A stretch of 64,000 nt of DNA. It comes from Gavia stellata (taxonomy: Eukaryota; Chordata; Aves; Gaviiformes; Gaviidae). The notes under the pieces were generated by a model. That model did no database searches, had not been told where the DNA came from, and saw nothing but the letters and a program-made list of their open reading frames with translations. This document shows positions 12,984-23,368 of the stretch, piece after piece. A program made the position numbers and the translations under genes. The stretch covers positions 18,489,930-18,553,929 of the forward strand of contig NC_082595.1 in the NCBI RefSeq assembly GCF_030936135.1, read 5' to 3'. Within the stretch, counting starts at the first letter, position 1. Each line of letters starts with the position of its first letter.

Positions 12984-15900
12984 GTAAGAAGAACAGACTC
13001 TCATTATTTTGGCTCAAGCATTATTTTGGTTAGAAGAAATTATACTTGTTGTGGCCAAGCATGTCATAAATTGATCTGCTGTCCATGACATTAAAGGTCT
13101 AACTGTACAAGAGAAAGGCAGAGGTTTCTCAAGCCCATTCACATACCTTTTTACCTTGATCTATTGCACTTCTTTCTTTTCCCAGCCATGAACTCCCAAA
13201 ATATGCAAATCTGCTGATGCACCTTTATGCTACCTTGCAATAATTTCAACCTCATGGTTTTCAGCTCCCTCATTAATTGTTACATGGGAATTATGCATGG
13301 GGACAAAAAACAAGAATCAAAGCTACAAGAAGTAGGTTGCCCTTCCAAGGTTCTCTAGTCCAAACCTGTGCAAATCCTGCCCTTCTTTTGTACTAGAAAT
13401 TGTCTACTGCCTTTGAAGGTGGTGCTGCACTTCCAGGCCTCTAAATAAAAGATAAAGTCAAGCATCACGAACTGTGTTATCTATCACTTACAATAAGAGA
13501 TAAAGGGCTCTTGTTCAATATGGGTTGTCAATTAATGACATCTTCAATTACATTTTAATCTATTCCTCAAAACTGGCTGGAGATAAATTACTAGACCTTT
13601 CTTGGTATTATTATAGACATGTTCTCATTCTAGTATTGCAAAAACTGGACAGAAATCCTTGAACTACCACTTTCTTCATGCTCAAAATTTATCCAGTTGC
13701 AGAACTGGGTACCTAAGCAGTTTGAACTCTTTCTACCATGTCATTAAATCTGATAGAAACTCTACACATACTGCAAGTTTGCACTGTCCGAGTCAGAGGA
13801 CTTCCACAAAGGTATATGCTTTTGATCAACAAAAAGCCCAGACTCTGTAAATGGATTTAAACAAACAGTGAAGTTCAGATCAGAAGGGGAAGAGAAGGTG
13901 CCTGAACCTCTGTCTACAAGGACAATGTTCTGACTACTAATACTGTGATATATTTCTTGTGGCATATTTGGCATTGGCCAGAAAATAACTAGAGTTTTCA
14001 AGAACTTACATGCCTAAAAACATGTCTGGTTTTTTCAGCTTCACTAGTCGGTGATATTATCTGTCTTTCCCTTGTCTCTGTGATAATGACTGTAGAGGAG
14101 AAAACCCTGATTCTCATTCTAAACCAAATTGGGATACTTCACAAGATTGAAAGGTTTAGTTAAATCTCTGGTACCCTAGAAACCTTAGGGAGGGTTCACA
14201 TATGTCCAGATTCTCCTCTCTCTGGCTTCAGTAGAGCTTCCTTAGCAATGCTGTGCCTCTCTGACAATCACATTTTGCTGAATTAGGTACAATTTCATTT
14301 GTAAGCTGTTCCAGGCAAAACCGACTGAGGGCACCAAATTATCATCTACGATGCACCAAGCTTCAAAGTACTTAAACTTGATAGTCCTCAAGGTAAGTGT
14401 AAGTGCAGGTGCCCTCTGACTCACCTGTCATTTATAAGACCACTTAAGAAATTTGTCCAGCTCTTACCAATAGTAGGGAATAGAAGTCTTTCCATATTAA
14501 ATCTCTAACTCTAATACAGGGAAGCAATCATCTCTGTACGTTTTAACTATATCGTTAAGGAGGCCTGTTCATCATGTCAGAAATTCCAGTCTGAAAAGTC
14601 ACAATATTCAGGCTGTGGTGCGACACAGCCACTAGATTCAGTCTGCTCAGCTGACAAGTATAAGGTGTCTTGTCTTATTGCCAGTGCTTTAAACCTAAAT
14701 CCTGGAATCTGAGAATCAACCCAGGTTTCTTTTTGCATATCCATTATCACTAATATAGAGTTACCACTTATGATTCATCAACTTTTGACTTGATTGTGCA
14801 TGAAGCAAATTCTTGTGATTCCATGTCCATAAACTGCATTGGCTCTGCTTGGCTAAAACTGCCTAGCTGAGAAGCGGCCCTGAGCTGCAGCTCCTAAGCT
14901 GAACAGCCTGGAGCTTTAGGAAAATGCAAATCCAAACTCTGCGATTTAATTTGTCTCTAATAAACATACTTCATTCAGGATATTATGCCATTCTGACAGC
15001 ATAACTGAGAAGCAGATTCATTGAGTAAGGAGGTACCTTTTTCAAGTCCCTGTTTTGGTTATGTCCATACTTTTTCAGCCTCAAAGGAACTGATATCAAT
15101 ATAGACCAAGAGGTCTATAAACCCAGCCAGCAACTAAGCACCACACAGCCGGTCGCTCACATCCCTGGTGGGATGGGGGAGAGAATTGGAAGGGTTAAAG
15201 TGAGAAAACTCGTGGGTTGAGATAAAGACAGTTTAATAGGTAAAGCAAAAGCTGGGCACACAAGCAAAGCAAAATAAGGAATTCATTCACTCCTTCCCAT
15301 CAGCAGGCAGGTGTTCAGCCATCTCCAGGAAAGCAGGGCTCCATCACGCATAACAGTTACTTGGGAAGACAAACGCCACAACTCCAAATGTCCCCCCCTT
15401 CCTTCTTCTTCCCCCAGCTTTATATGCTGCGCATGACATCATATGGTATGGAATATCGCTTTGGTCAGTTGGGGTCAGCTGTCCTGGCCATGTCCCCTCC
15501 CAACTTCTTGTGCACCCCCAGCCTACTCGCTGGTGGGTGGTGTGAGAGGCAGAAAAGGCCTTGACTCTGTGTAAGCACTGCTCAGCAGAAACTAAAACAT
15601 CTCTGTGTTATCAACAACGTTTTCAGCACAAATCCAAAACATAGCCCCATACCAGCTACTATGAAGAAAATTAACTCTATCCCAGACAAAACCAGCACAA
15701 TGACGAAGGCTGTGACCTGGACCTCAAAATTGGTATGTAACAAACAAGGGGATTCTTGAAACCCCAGCCACCGAGCAGAGGGTAACCAATCTACTTCAGA
15801 GAAATCCTCACGGAGAGCAAAGGAACACAGTCTTCACTAAGGCAGCTAACAAGATATCTGATGCATAGATAGGAGCAGCATTTCTTTTGCACATACTAGT

Positions 15901-18900
15901 TTTGGTCATCTGGTAAGAGCTGTCTGGAATAGCAGAGCATATTTCATTAGCTAATCTTTCAGACTAGGAGAAGCCTAATATTCATTGAAAATTATTGGGA
16001 AGTCATAGCCAAAAATAGTAAGTCATCCTCACTAGTACTTACATGGAGGAAACAGAAATGAGCATGTTCCCCATGCCCCTCCCCGTGGACACAACCATAC
16101 ATTTACACATGCCCAAATTAAAAAAAGAAATGAGATGACTAGACTAGGGAAGGAGAGAGAAGGAACTGCCTTTATTTTTTATGGCATAACTTCACTTTCT
16201 TTTCCCAGTTTGATCACTTCAGGGACTCCCTCCACTCCCTTCTCCTTAGCCTTCAACCAGTTATAGAACCTACCCTGCTTCAATGGCCAGTTCTCCAGTG
16301 ACAAGAGTTCAAGTTCTATTTCCAAGTTTTGGCATGTCAGCACAAGGCCATTTAAGTCAAACTCTACCCTGTTATCTACACTGTTATTGCTCTGCTTGCT
16401 CAAGGTGGAAAGCAATATTTACTTCTCTCTTTTTTTCTGACATTCTTCCTGATTTGGTCTAATGGGTTGCTCATCTTTGCTCCTTTGACCTCTTCTGCCT
16501 CAGGTCCTCATGGAAGCATGGGAAAAAGGGGTCAACCCAGAAGGAAACTCTACAAATCCCAGTAACTGGGACTTCAGCAACTCGTTCTTTTTTGCAGGAA
16601 CTGTTGTCACCACTATAGGTGAGGCACTCTCTTTCCTTCTAAATTGGGGTTTCCTCCAGCTGTCCTGTAAAACCCCCAGAAATGTGCAATTGGTGGGCAG
16701 AATACACCTGCAAGACAATCTTGACTACTGTGGGTTACGGTTTTCTATTGGTTTCCAATTACACCTGTTATTCTTGTGTACCCAGCCTATTACACCTGCA
16801 AAAAAAGCTGAGTGCCTTCTTGGTACATGCAATATCTTTTTGTACACGCACAACACATCGTGAGGTTGCTTTGAAGCACTCAGTTGCACTCACCACAAAA
16901 TCAGAGACCTATAGAAAATTACAATAAATTTAAGAGTAATATTTTTCATGTTAAATTTTCTGTTAGTAGTAGCAAATGCACAGGGCTCCATCATAAGCTA
17001 TGGCAATTTCTGGGCAGATTTAATGGCAGAAAATCATAGGTACACAGGTTCCTGAAGCTTAACAAGCCTAGGAACTTCCCATGATGGCCTGCAGCCTGAC
17101 TATAAAGCCTTTTCATGTAGCTGTTTTCTTCTTTTTTCCCAGGTTATGGCAACCTGTCCCCCAGCACAGTCGCAGGGCAGATCTTCTGTGTGTTTTATGC
17201 CTTATTTGGGGTGCCCCTCAACCTGGCCTTCCTTAATCAGTTGGGGAAAGGCCTCAATGCTCATCTGATGACCCTGGAAAGATGGGTGCAAAAGCCAGGC
17301 CGTGCCCAGGTACCGTGTCAATCTATCATTTATTTCTACTATTTTAAAACTAATTAAAGTTCTCTTCTCAAGTAGGTATTGCCGCTGCTAGATTGGGTTT
17401 CCTTGTGTGTGCCTACATTTTTCTGAACCACAGCACTTACCTGGCCCTCTATATCAGATAATTGATCTACTCTATTTATCTACAATAGCTTTAAAGCAAT
17501 TTGCTTTTGCTTGAGGGACTCTAGATCTGCCTTTTTAAAACCTGACTCAGCAAAACTATTAAGCAAGCATGGCCTCTGTTTTGGGCAGGGTCCTTAAGCT
17601 CTGGTGACCTTAGCAGAATACATTCACATACACACATTGCTGAATCAAGCTCTTATTATCTAGCCTATGCTAGCATCTATCCAGAATCTAGCTCTACACT
17701 GTGCAAAGACAACTTATTTTTATTGGCCTGCTAATCTGGCTTAAATTACCTTCCCTGATTGTCAGCAATTTAGCACTTCCTTCCTTTTCTTTTTTTTGAA
17801 ATGTAAATATATACTCCTTCTCCTTAGTTATAGTTTATTGGTGAGTCATTGAACTAGTCCAGATGTATTGGAATAAGGGAAGCGCTGATAATAGAAAATA
17901 CATGAAGGTCATTTACAATACAGTTAGTGCATGTTTCTGAGTAAAGGTTCAATGAATTGACCCCTTTAGTTAGAGAAAAGGGAGATTAGGTACGTTAGAT
18001 ATGTTGAAACATTTCGGAGTTCTGGCACAAGGTTTCTTCTTTTTTTCACTTGTAAAATCTCTGAGTCACGGCATTCTTGACCTACACAGGGAAAGCTATA
18101 AATGTACTGTCAAATGCAGACTTGGTTTATATGAGCAAGAAGTTCTTTAGCTGCATAACCTATGTCTGTTCCCCAAATACATGCAGCTCTACCACCAGAA
18201 GGATTTTCATGCTAGTATAGCTGCATCTTTCATGAGATTTCTAATAGCACCTCGGGGATGTGATTTTTTTTTTCTTTCCACTCCTGAATTAACACCTCAT
18301 TTTTCGCAGAACTCCTATGGTCAGACAAAGCTTTGGAGCTGTATCTGCTTGTTCACTCTGAAAATCCTCTTCCAGGAAGTTCGTTCATCTCCTTTTAAAC
18401 ATAATTTAGTCATGCTTTGGGAAATTAATTACAATCAATTCTTCTTCATTCCTGACTTACTGTCCCCTACGTTATAGGTTTGTACCAGAAAGTTCTTAAA
18501 AGCCAGGGTAAAAAGTAATATTGTGCATTTCAGTACAAAATTTTATGCAAACTTTATTATCTAATTAAACACTATCACACTTCTGGAATTAGCTAAATGA
18601 GAACAGATATCAACTATAACCATGTCAATAAGGTAATTCTCAAAATGCTTTGCAAATGAGGTATTATTATACAGCTGGAAAGACATGGTACATAATATAG
18701 AAGTGATTCGTCAAAGTCACCCAGGAGGTTCACGCCAAGTTTCTTAAGCTCAGCAGACTATTTTATATGTGAGATAATACAGACAGAGAAAGAAAAACAT
18801 GATACCTGGACCTTCTACTTTATAAACAGCGGTTTGGCTTTTCATCTAGTCACAATAGTCTCACGCATAGAAAATCATACTCTGGTTTGAATGCCCTTGA

Positions 18901-21429
18901 GGGCATTTTTAAACAATTGCAATGAGTTTGCATCAGCCCACACACCACTAGTCAAAAGTTCACCAGAGTATGTTCCCTGGAAATGAGTTCCTGATCCTCA
19001 GTCCTAAACTCCTAAAATCCCCTGTCATGACCCATCCACTGACCGTTCTGCGTACCTATCTATTGCAGCCACATATGCTGTAACTTATTGCGCAGAAGGC
19101 AGACGTTTGTGCTGAGAGACACAGAGCTGCCCTGTGCTGACAGAAAACAGTTCTGCTCGGAATGATTCTAAGTTAAAAATAAAAGCAGGCAAACTGACTT
19201 CACTTAGATTTCATCCAAACATATTTTTGGCTGAGCTCTTGCAAGCCACTTTATAAATCTTTGGAAGCAGTCATGGTGAAGAGAACCCTAATTTGTTCTT
19301 GCCAATCTTTGTACCATGAGTTATGCAATACTTGGTGATTTTCCTCAAAGACAGGAGCCAATTGATTATGAGAGCATCTCCACTTGAATTGAAATTGTAA
19401 AGTGAGTATTTAATTCCTATGGTTGCCATCGTAAGTTTGAAAATATGACTTGAGCATACTTAAAGCTTTAAAAAAATCCTACTTTTTTCCTAATTTTGAG
19501 ATTTTTTGGATTCATTATTAGATACAATATCTATGTGCAGGGTAAACAGTGAGGTCAGCCTGCAGTGCATGGAAGCATTGGTTTATTCTTCGTTTTTTGG
19601 ACATTGCTCCCAGCTGGAGCAGGTTTGTGATTCAAGCACAAAACAGACCCAGCAATTTCCACTAGACTAGTGCTGTTTAGCTGCCATCTTTCTTTTATCT
19701 TTCAGGTGGTTCAAACACTGGCAGTGGCTATCTTCCTGACCACTGGGACCTTACTTTTTCTAGTGTTCCCACCATTGGTCTTCAGTTACGTAGAAGGCTG
19801 GAGCTATGGAGAAGGCTTTTACTTCACCTTCATCACCCTGAGCACCATTGGATTTGGGGACTATGTAGTAGGTAATAAAGAAGGTGAACTGGATTGGGCT
19901 TTGTTGAAATTAGTTACTCTAGTATAAAGCTAAATACAGAGAGCATAGATATCCATTCCACTATAAAACTGGTACAAGAGCCAGCTGAGTCAGACTGGTA
20001 ATAATGAGCTAATGTATTATATGACATGGGCATTTTTCTCTTGGGCCGCTAAGCTGAGAGTCACCAAACTCATTTCACATATGCCACTGAATACCCATTC
20101 AAGACTGACTATGTCCAAGCTGGTACGAATATGATCTATGAGTGACAGGTGGAATCTAAATGAAATATCTTTGTCAGTATTAAGCCTTTGAACCACCTTC
20201 TCCTAATAGTGATTTGTTTCAACAAGTGCCCACCATTCCCAATAAGAAATCATGTCAAATATGAAATGATCAGTACTGACAATGGGGACAATATTACTGA
20301 CAGCCCCAGGATGCCTGTGAAAGAAAAAAAAACCCAGTGAGATTACATAGTCTCTAGAGATCTAGGCTGAGACATAGCAGTAAGGCACATGAGGGGTTAT
20401 TTTTCCACCCATTTATTTGAACAAATGCTCTTAACAGATTATGTATAGTGTTTATTTATTTATTTATTAAAAACACTAGGGTCTGTTACTTCACAAGTAG
20501 TAGCTCTCCTCCACTAGAGGTTGTAACTATGTCCCAAAAGGAGATAAAACCCCATCCCCTGCTGAATCTGGGCACTGTGGAGTTTCATGATGATCTGGAT
20601 GACAGAGACTAAATAGGTGGCTGCGGTGCTGTCCCATGCCTGTATCAGCTGCACCAATTGTCCATGCTGTGGAAATATCAAACTGGGCATTAAGATTCCC
20701 ATACGCACTTACTTAAAATGGCTGCATTTCCCATAGAATATTCTCCAGGTGATTTTGAATCCTGGTTACTGAGATATATCACCCTACAAAAAGCAATCAC
20801 TATATCACTGAGGGTAGTAAACTATATCTTTCTAAATCATCTGAGATCCCCTGTGTGTCTCTTGAGTAAAATATGGCTAATACATATTCAACATTGGGTT
20901 TCCAAGATATTTTTTTTTTGGTCGGTGGCTAGGAACACCCAATTTTGTGCATCCCTGATTAACACTAGATATGGCCATTTTTATTATATAGCCTCGGCTT
21001 CAGAGATTTGATGCCAACTGTGCTAAGCTTAACCTGAGAGTTAGAACACAAAAATAAAAAAGAAATAAAAAAAGAATGCTCATAGACCACACAAACTTGT
21101 TAAACATACACTTTTGCAGGGGGTGGAGAGGGTGTCTGAGTATGTATGTTGTCTGGCAGACCGAAGCTGTCAAGATTAATATGCAAAGTTTCCTGGATTT
21201 TTCAGGCACAAACCCCAACAAGCACTATATCCCAGTGTACAGGAGCCTAACTGCAATTTGGATTGTTTTTGGCTTGGCCTGGCTGGCTCTGGTCTTCAAC
21301 GTGGGAGCTGACTTGATGGAAAAATTCCTTCAGCTAAAGTGGCACAAGCCTGACTTAAGCTTGGCAGAAGGAGCCGCCACCAAATTGGAAGATGAACCTG
21401 AGCAGCCTAGAATCCACATCCCCAGCTGA
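12771..21429 (+). CDS. KCNK16: KCNK16, TALK-1 two-pore-domain K+ channel (5 exons)
   Basis: Joined exons 12771-12983, 16504-16618, 17143-17309, 19706-19871 and 21206-21429 give 885 nt: 294 residues plus TGA, near the 309 of human TALK-1. All introns are GT-AG. The ATG has A at -3, and an in-frame TAA at 12732-12734 lies upstream with no other ATG between, which fixes the start. Predicted layout: M1 about 14-35, cap helices with N-glycosylation sites at N57 and N86, first filter TIGYG 108-112, M2 119-141, M3 167-191, second filter TIGFG 212-216, M4 235-257, then a short cytosolic tail ending HIPS. R233 aligns with the arginine known as the extracellular pH sensor in TALK/TASK-2 channels. The family gives alkaline-activated background K+ current as plasma-membrane dimers and in mammals is pancreatic. 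Segments such as RDQFQLEKL and EGNSTNPSNWDF are nearly those of mammalian TALK-1. KCNK17 follows 5.3 kb downstream. Confidence 0.95.
12984..16503 (+). other. KCNK16: KCNK16 intron 1
   Basis: 3.5-kb GT-AG intron, phase 0. It contains a solo ERVL-type LTR (about 15115-15699). The rest is AT-rich with no other gene signal. It ends in a pyrimidine-rich acceptor before 16504. Confidence 0.9.
15115..15699 (-). mobile_element. Solo LTR, avian ERVL-type
   Basis: Read on the - strand it begins TGTGCTGGTTTTGTCTGGGA and runs through U3 to a TATA-like box (complement of 'gctttatatgctgcg', 15417-15431). A poly(A)-type motif in TTAAACTGTCTTTATCTCAA (complement of about 15214-15233) and a U5 close to 'cccacgagttttctcac' follow. 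It matches the copies at 22751 and 63649 along its length. The U5 end near 15115 is degraded, so the terminus and target duplication are not clear. No internal retroviral genes remain. Confidence 0.85.
16504..16618 (+). CDS. KCNK16: KCNK16 exon 2
   Basis: 115 nt: rest of the cap and pore loop 1 up to TTI, ending one base into the first filter glycine codon. The acceptor is CAG at 16501-16503 and the donor GT at 16619. Same length and phase as KCNK17 exon 2. Confidence 0.94.
16619..17142 (+). other. KCNK16: KCNK16 intron 2
   Basis: 524-nt phase-1 intron that interrupts the first selectivity filter between TTI and YG, a position shared by the TALK subfamily. If retained, the frame stays open to a stop at 16861-16863 and would give a truncated one-pore product. 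Confidence 0.92.
17143..17309 (+). CDS. KCNK16: KCNK16 exon 3
   Basis: 167 nt: completes filter 1 (GYGNL), encodes M2 (about 119-141) and the M2-M3 cytosolic linker ending in GRAQ at codon 165. Acceptor AG at 17141-17142, donor GTACCG at 17310. Confidence 0.94.
17310..19705 (+). other. KCNK16: KCNK16 intron 3
   Basis: 2.4-kb phase-0 intron. It holds a weak MIR-like stretch around 18690-18745 ('caaagtcacccaggaggtt') and a small inverted repeat near 18891 (AATGCCC/GGGCATT). No other features are seen. Confidence 0.9.
19706..19871 (+). CDS. KCNK16: KCNK16 exon 4
   Basis: 166 nt: M3 and pore loop 2 with filter TIGFGD (212-217), ending in the VVG motif one base into a glycine codon. The [21 protein letters not shown] block is the strongest K2P signature in the gene. 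The acceptor TTCAG ends at 19705 and the donor GT is at 19872. Confidence 0.95.
19872..21205 (+). other. KCNK16: KCNK16 intron 4
   Basis: 1.3-kb phase-1 intron. It includes a short TTTA tandem repeat around 20450-20468. No other gene or transposon is recognised. Confidence 0.9.
21206..21429 (+). CDS. KCNK16: KCNK16 exon 5 with stop
   Basis: 224 nt: post-pore segment TNPNKHY, the sensor arginine R233, M4 (about 235-257), and a roughly 37-residue tail ending HIPS and TGA at 21427-21429. The tail is shorter than the human one and lacks its basic, arginine-rich end. Confidence 0.93.
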
Positions 21430-22750
21430 GCAAGGTACACAGAAAGCAATCTTGAAAGCACATCTTTCACCTATATCTCACACTAAGCAAGCCCTGTGGA
21501 TAAAGGACTAAACCATAGGTTGTGGACTGTTTCCTAAGGAGGAAATGTTTCAGATGCACTGAAATTTCCACACACTGTGTGGCATCAGCCAATTAAAACC
21601 TCCAAAGAAGTAGCACGCGTGGTAAAACAACTGTCCCATGATTCATTTTACACTTCTCACTCAACAAAGGCAACTTCCCCTGAAGTAATCAATTATTATC
21701 CTTTCTCTTTCTCTAGTGGATTTCAGTTCTTATGGTCACTCGTTTTCAAAAAATCCAGAGTGACTGCCTCCCAACTCCAATGAGAAGTCATGTCACCAAG
21801 AATCTCAAGTGGAAAAAGTCAGGTACAGAAATCTTTCTTCATTTCCAATCAGAAAACAAACAAAAACACAGAGGAATATCAACAGTAACGACCACCTGCT
21901 TAATGACATCCATCCAATTAAGATTAATTTGATGTTGTCTGAAATCAGCAGCTTTCATATAAAATGATAACATTTCTTTAGTTCCTGGGCTAAAAGGCTT
22001 CTCTCTTAAACTGTGCAGAAATTATGTGTCTATCCAGCACCGCCTGGACTGTTACAATTCATTTCAGAGTGAACTGACAGCTCAAAGCAGGTCCTTATCT
22101 TTATCGCAGTTCATTTCACAGCCACTTGAAAACAGCAATTTAAACTAAATCTAAATGCAAACAGACTCCCTTATTTCCAGCCAGATCACAAGTATTATTA
22201 AAGTCTGGCATTTGCTTTGGTCCAGTTTATTGAAAAACCATCATGCACCATACAGAGCTGATGCTGTCCATTTACCTCTAAACAAGGCTGATGATAGGCT
22301 TTTTCGTTAAATCTGATCCTCAGTCATGTGCATAGTGTCACCCATGAGAAACAGGGAGTTTGATTTTATCACAGTTACTGTAAGTTAAAAGTAGCACCAG
22401 CCATCTCCAAAGAAGCAGAAAAGCCAAAGAAGGACCTATAAGCACCTTATAACAGGCTAGTCACTGAGATATAAAACTGTAGTCATGTTCTGTATTAAAC
22501 TATAGAAACTTGATAAAACAATTATCCATTCATTGAGTACCATACTAGATTGTTTATAACCATCACTAACACATTCCATGGGTATGCTTGTAATTATGTA
22601 CATACTGCTATTTATTCAGTATGTTTATAACTCATACTAACCATCAATTAATCCTTTTAAACTCATTTATAAGTGGAACTTTAATGTAACCTGTGAGTGA
22701 AATATGACTGGACACTTTTGGGGAAGTGTCCATAAACCATGTAGAGACAT
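21430..22750 (+). other. KCNK16: KCNK16 3' UTR and downstream DNA
   Basis: No AATAAA is seen close to the stop. ATTAAA variants at 21592-21597 and 22494-22499 are the nearest candidate poly(A) signals, so the UTR is probably about 0.2 or 1.1 kb long. No other feature recognised. Confidence 0.45.
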
Positions 22751-23368
22751 TGTCGTGGTTTAAGCCCAGCCGGACTAATCACCACACAGCTGCTCACTCA
22801 CTCCCCCCAGGTGGGGTGGGGGAGAGAACCAGAAGAGTAAAAGTGAGAAAACTCGTGGGCTGAGATAAAAACAGTTTAATAAGTAGAGCAAGAAACACCG
22901 CGCGGAGAAGCAAAGCAAAAGAAGGAATTCATTCACCACTTCCCATGGGCAGGCAGGTGTTCAGCTATCTGCAGGGAAGCAGGGCTCTATCACGTGTAGC
23001 GGTTGCTCGGGAAGACAAACGCCATTACTCCAAATGTCCCCCCCTTCCTTCTTCCTCCCCCGGCTTTATATGCTGAGCATGATGTCATATGGTATGGAAT
23101 ATCCCTTTGGTCAGTTGGGGTCAGCTGTCCCGGCTGTGTCCCCTCCCAACTTCCCGTGCACCCCCAGCCCACTCACTGGTGGGGTGGGGTGAGGAGCAGA
23201 AAAGGCCTTGGTGCTGTGTGAGCACTGCTCAGCAGTAACTAAAACATTCCTGCTTTATCAACATTGTTTCCAGCCCAAATCCAAAACACAGCCCCATACA
23301 ATCCAAAACACAGCCCCATACTAGCTGCTATGAAGAAAGTTAACCCCATCCCAGCCAAAACCAGCACA
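22751..23368 (-). mobile_element. Solo LTR, avian ERVL-type, with likely target duplication
   Basis: A complete LTR: + strand begins TGTCGTGGTTTAAGCCCAGC and ends CCAGCCAAAACCAGCACA, so termini are TG...CA. The functional reading is on the - strand, with a TATA-like box (complement of 'gctttatatgctgag', near 23064) and the R/U5 block near 22880-22830. Flanks are GACAT before and GACGT after, a plausible 5-bp target duplication with one change. A 22-bp internal tandem duplication starts at 23279 and is absent from the copy at 15115. No internal viral genes, so it arose by LTR-LTR recombination. Confidence 0.9.

Noticed and set aside
12609-13004. 131-codon open frame antisense to KCNK16 exon 1
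   Set aside because: It is the mirror of a real coding exon with leucine-rich, shadow-like composition and no independent promoter or splice evidence.
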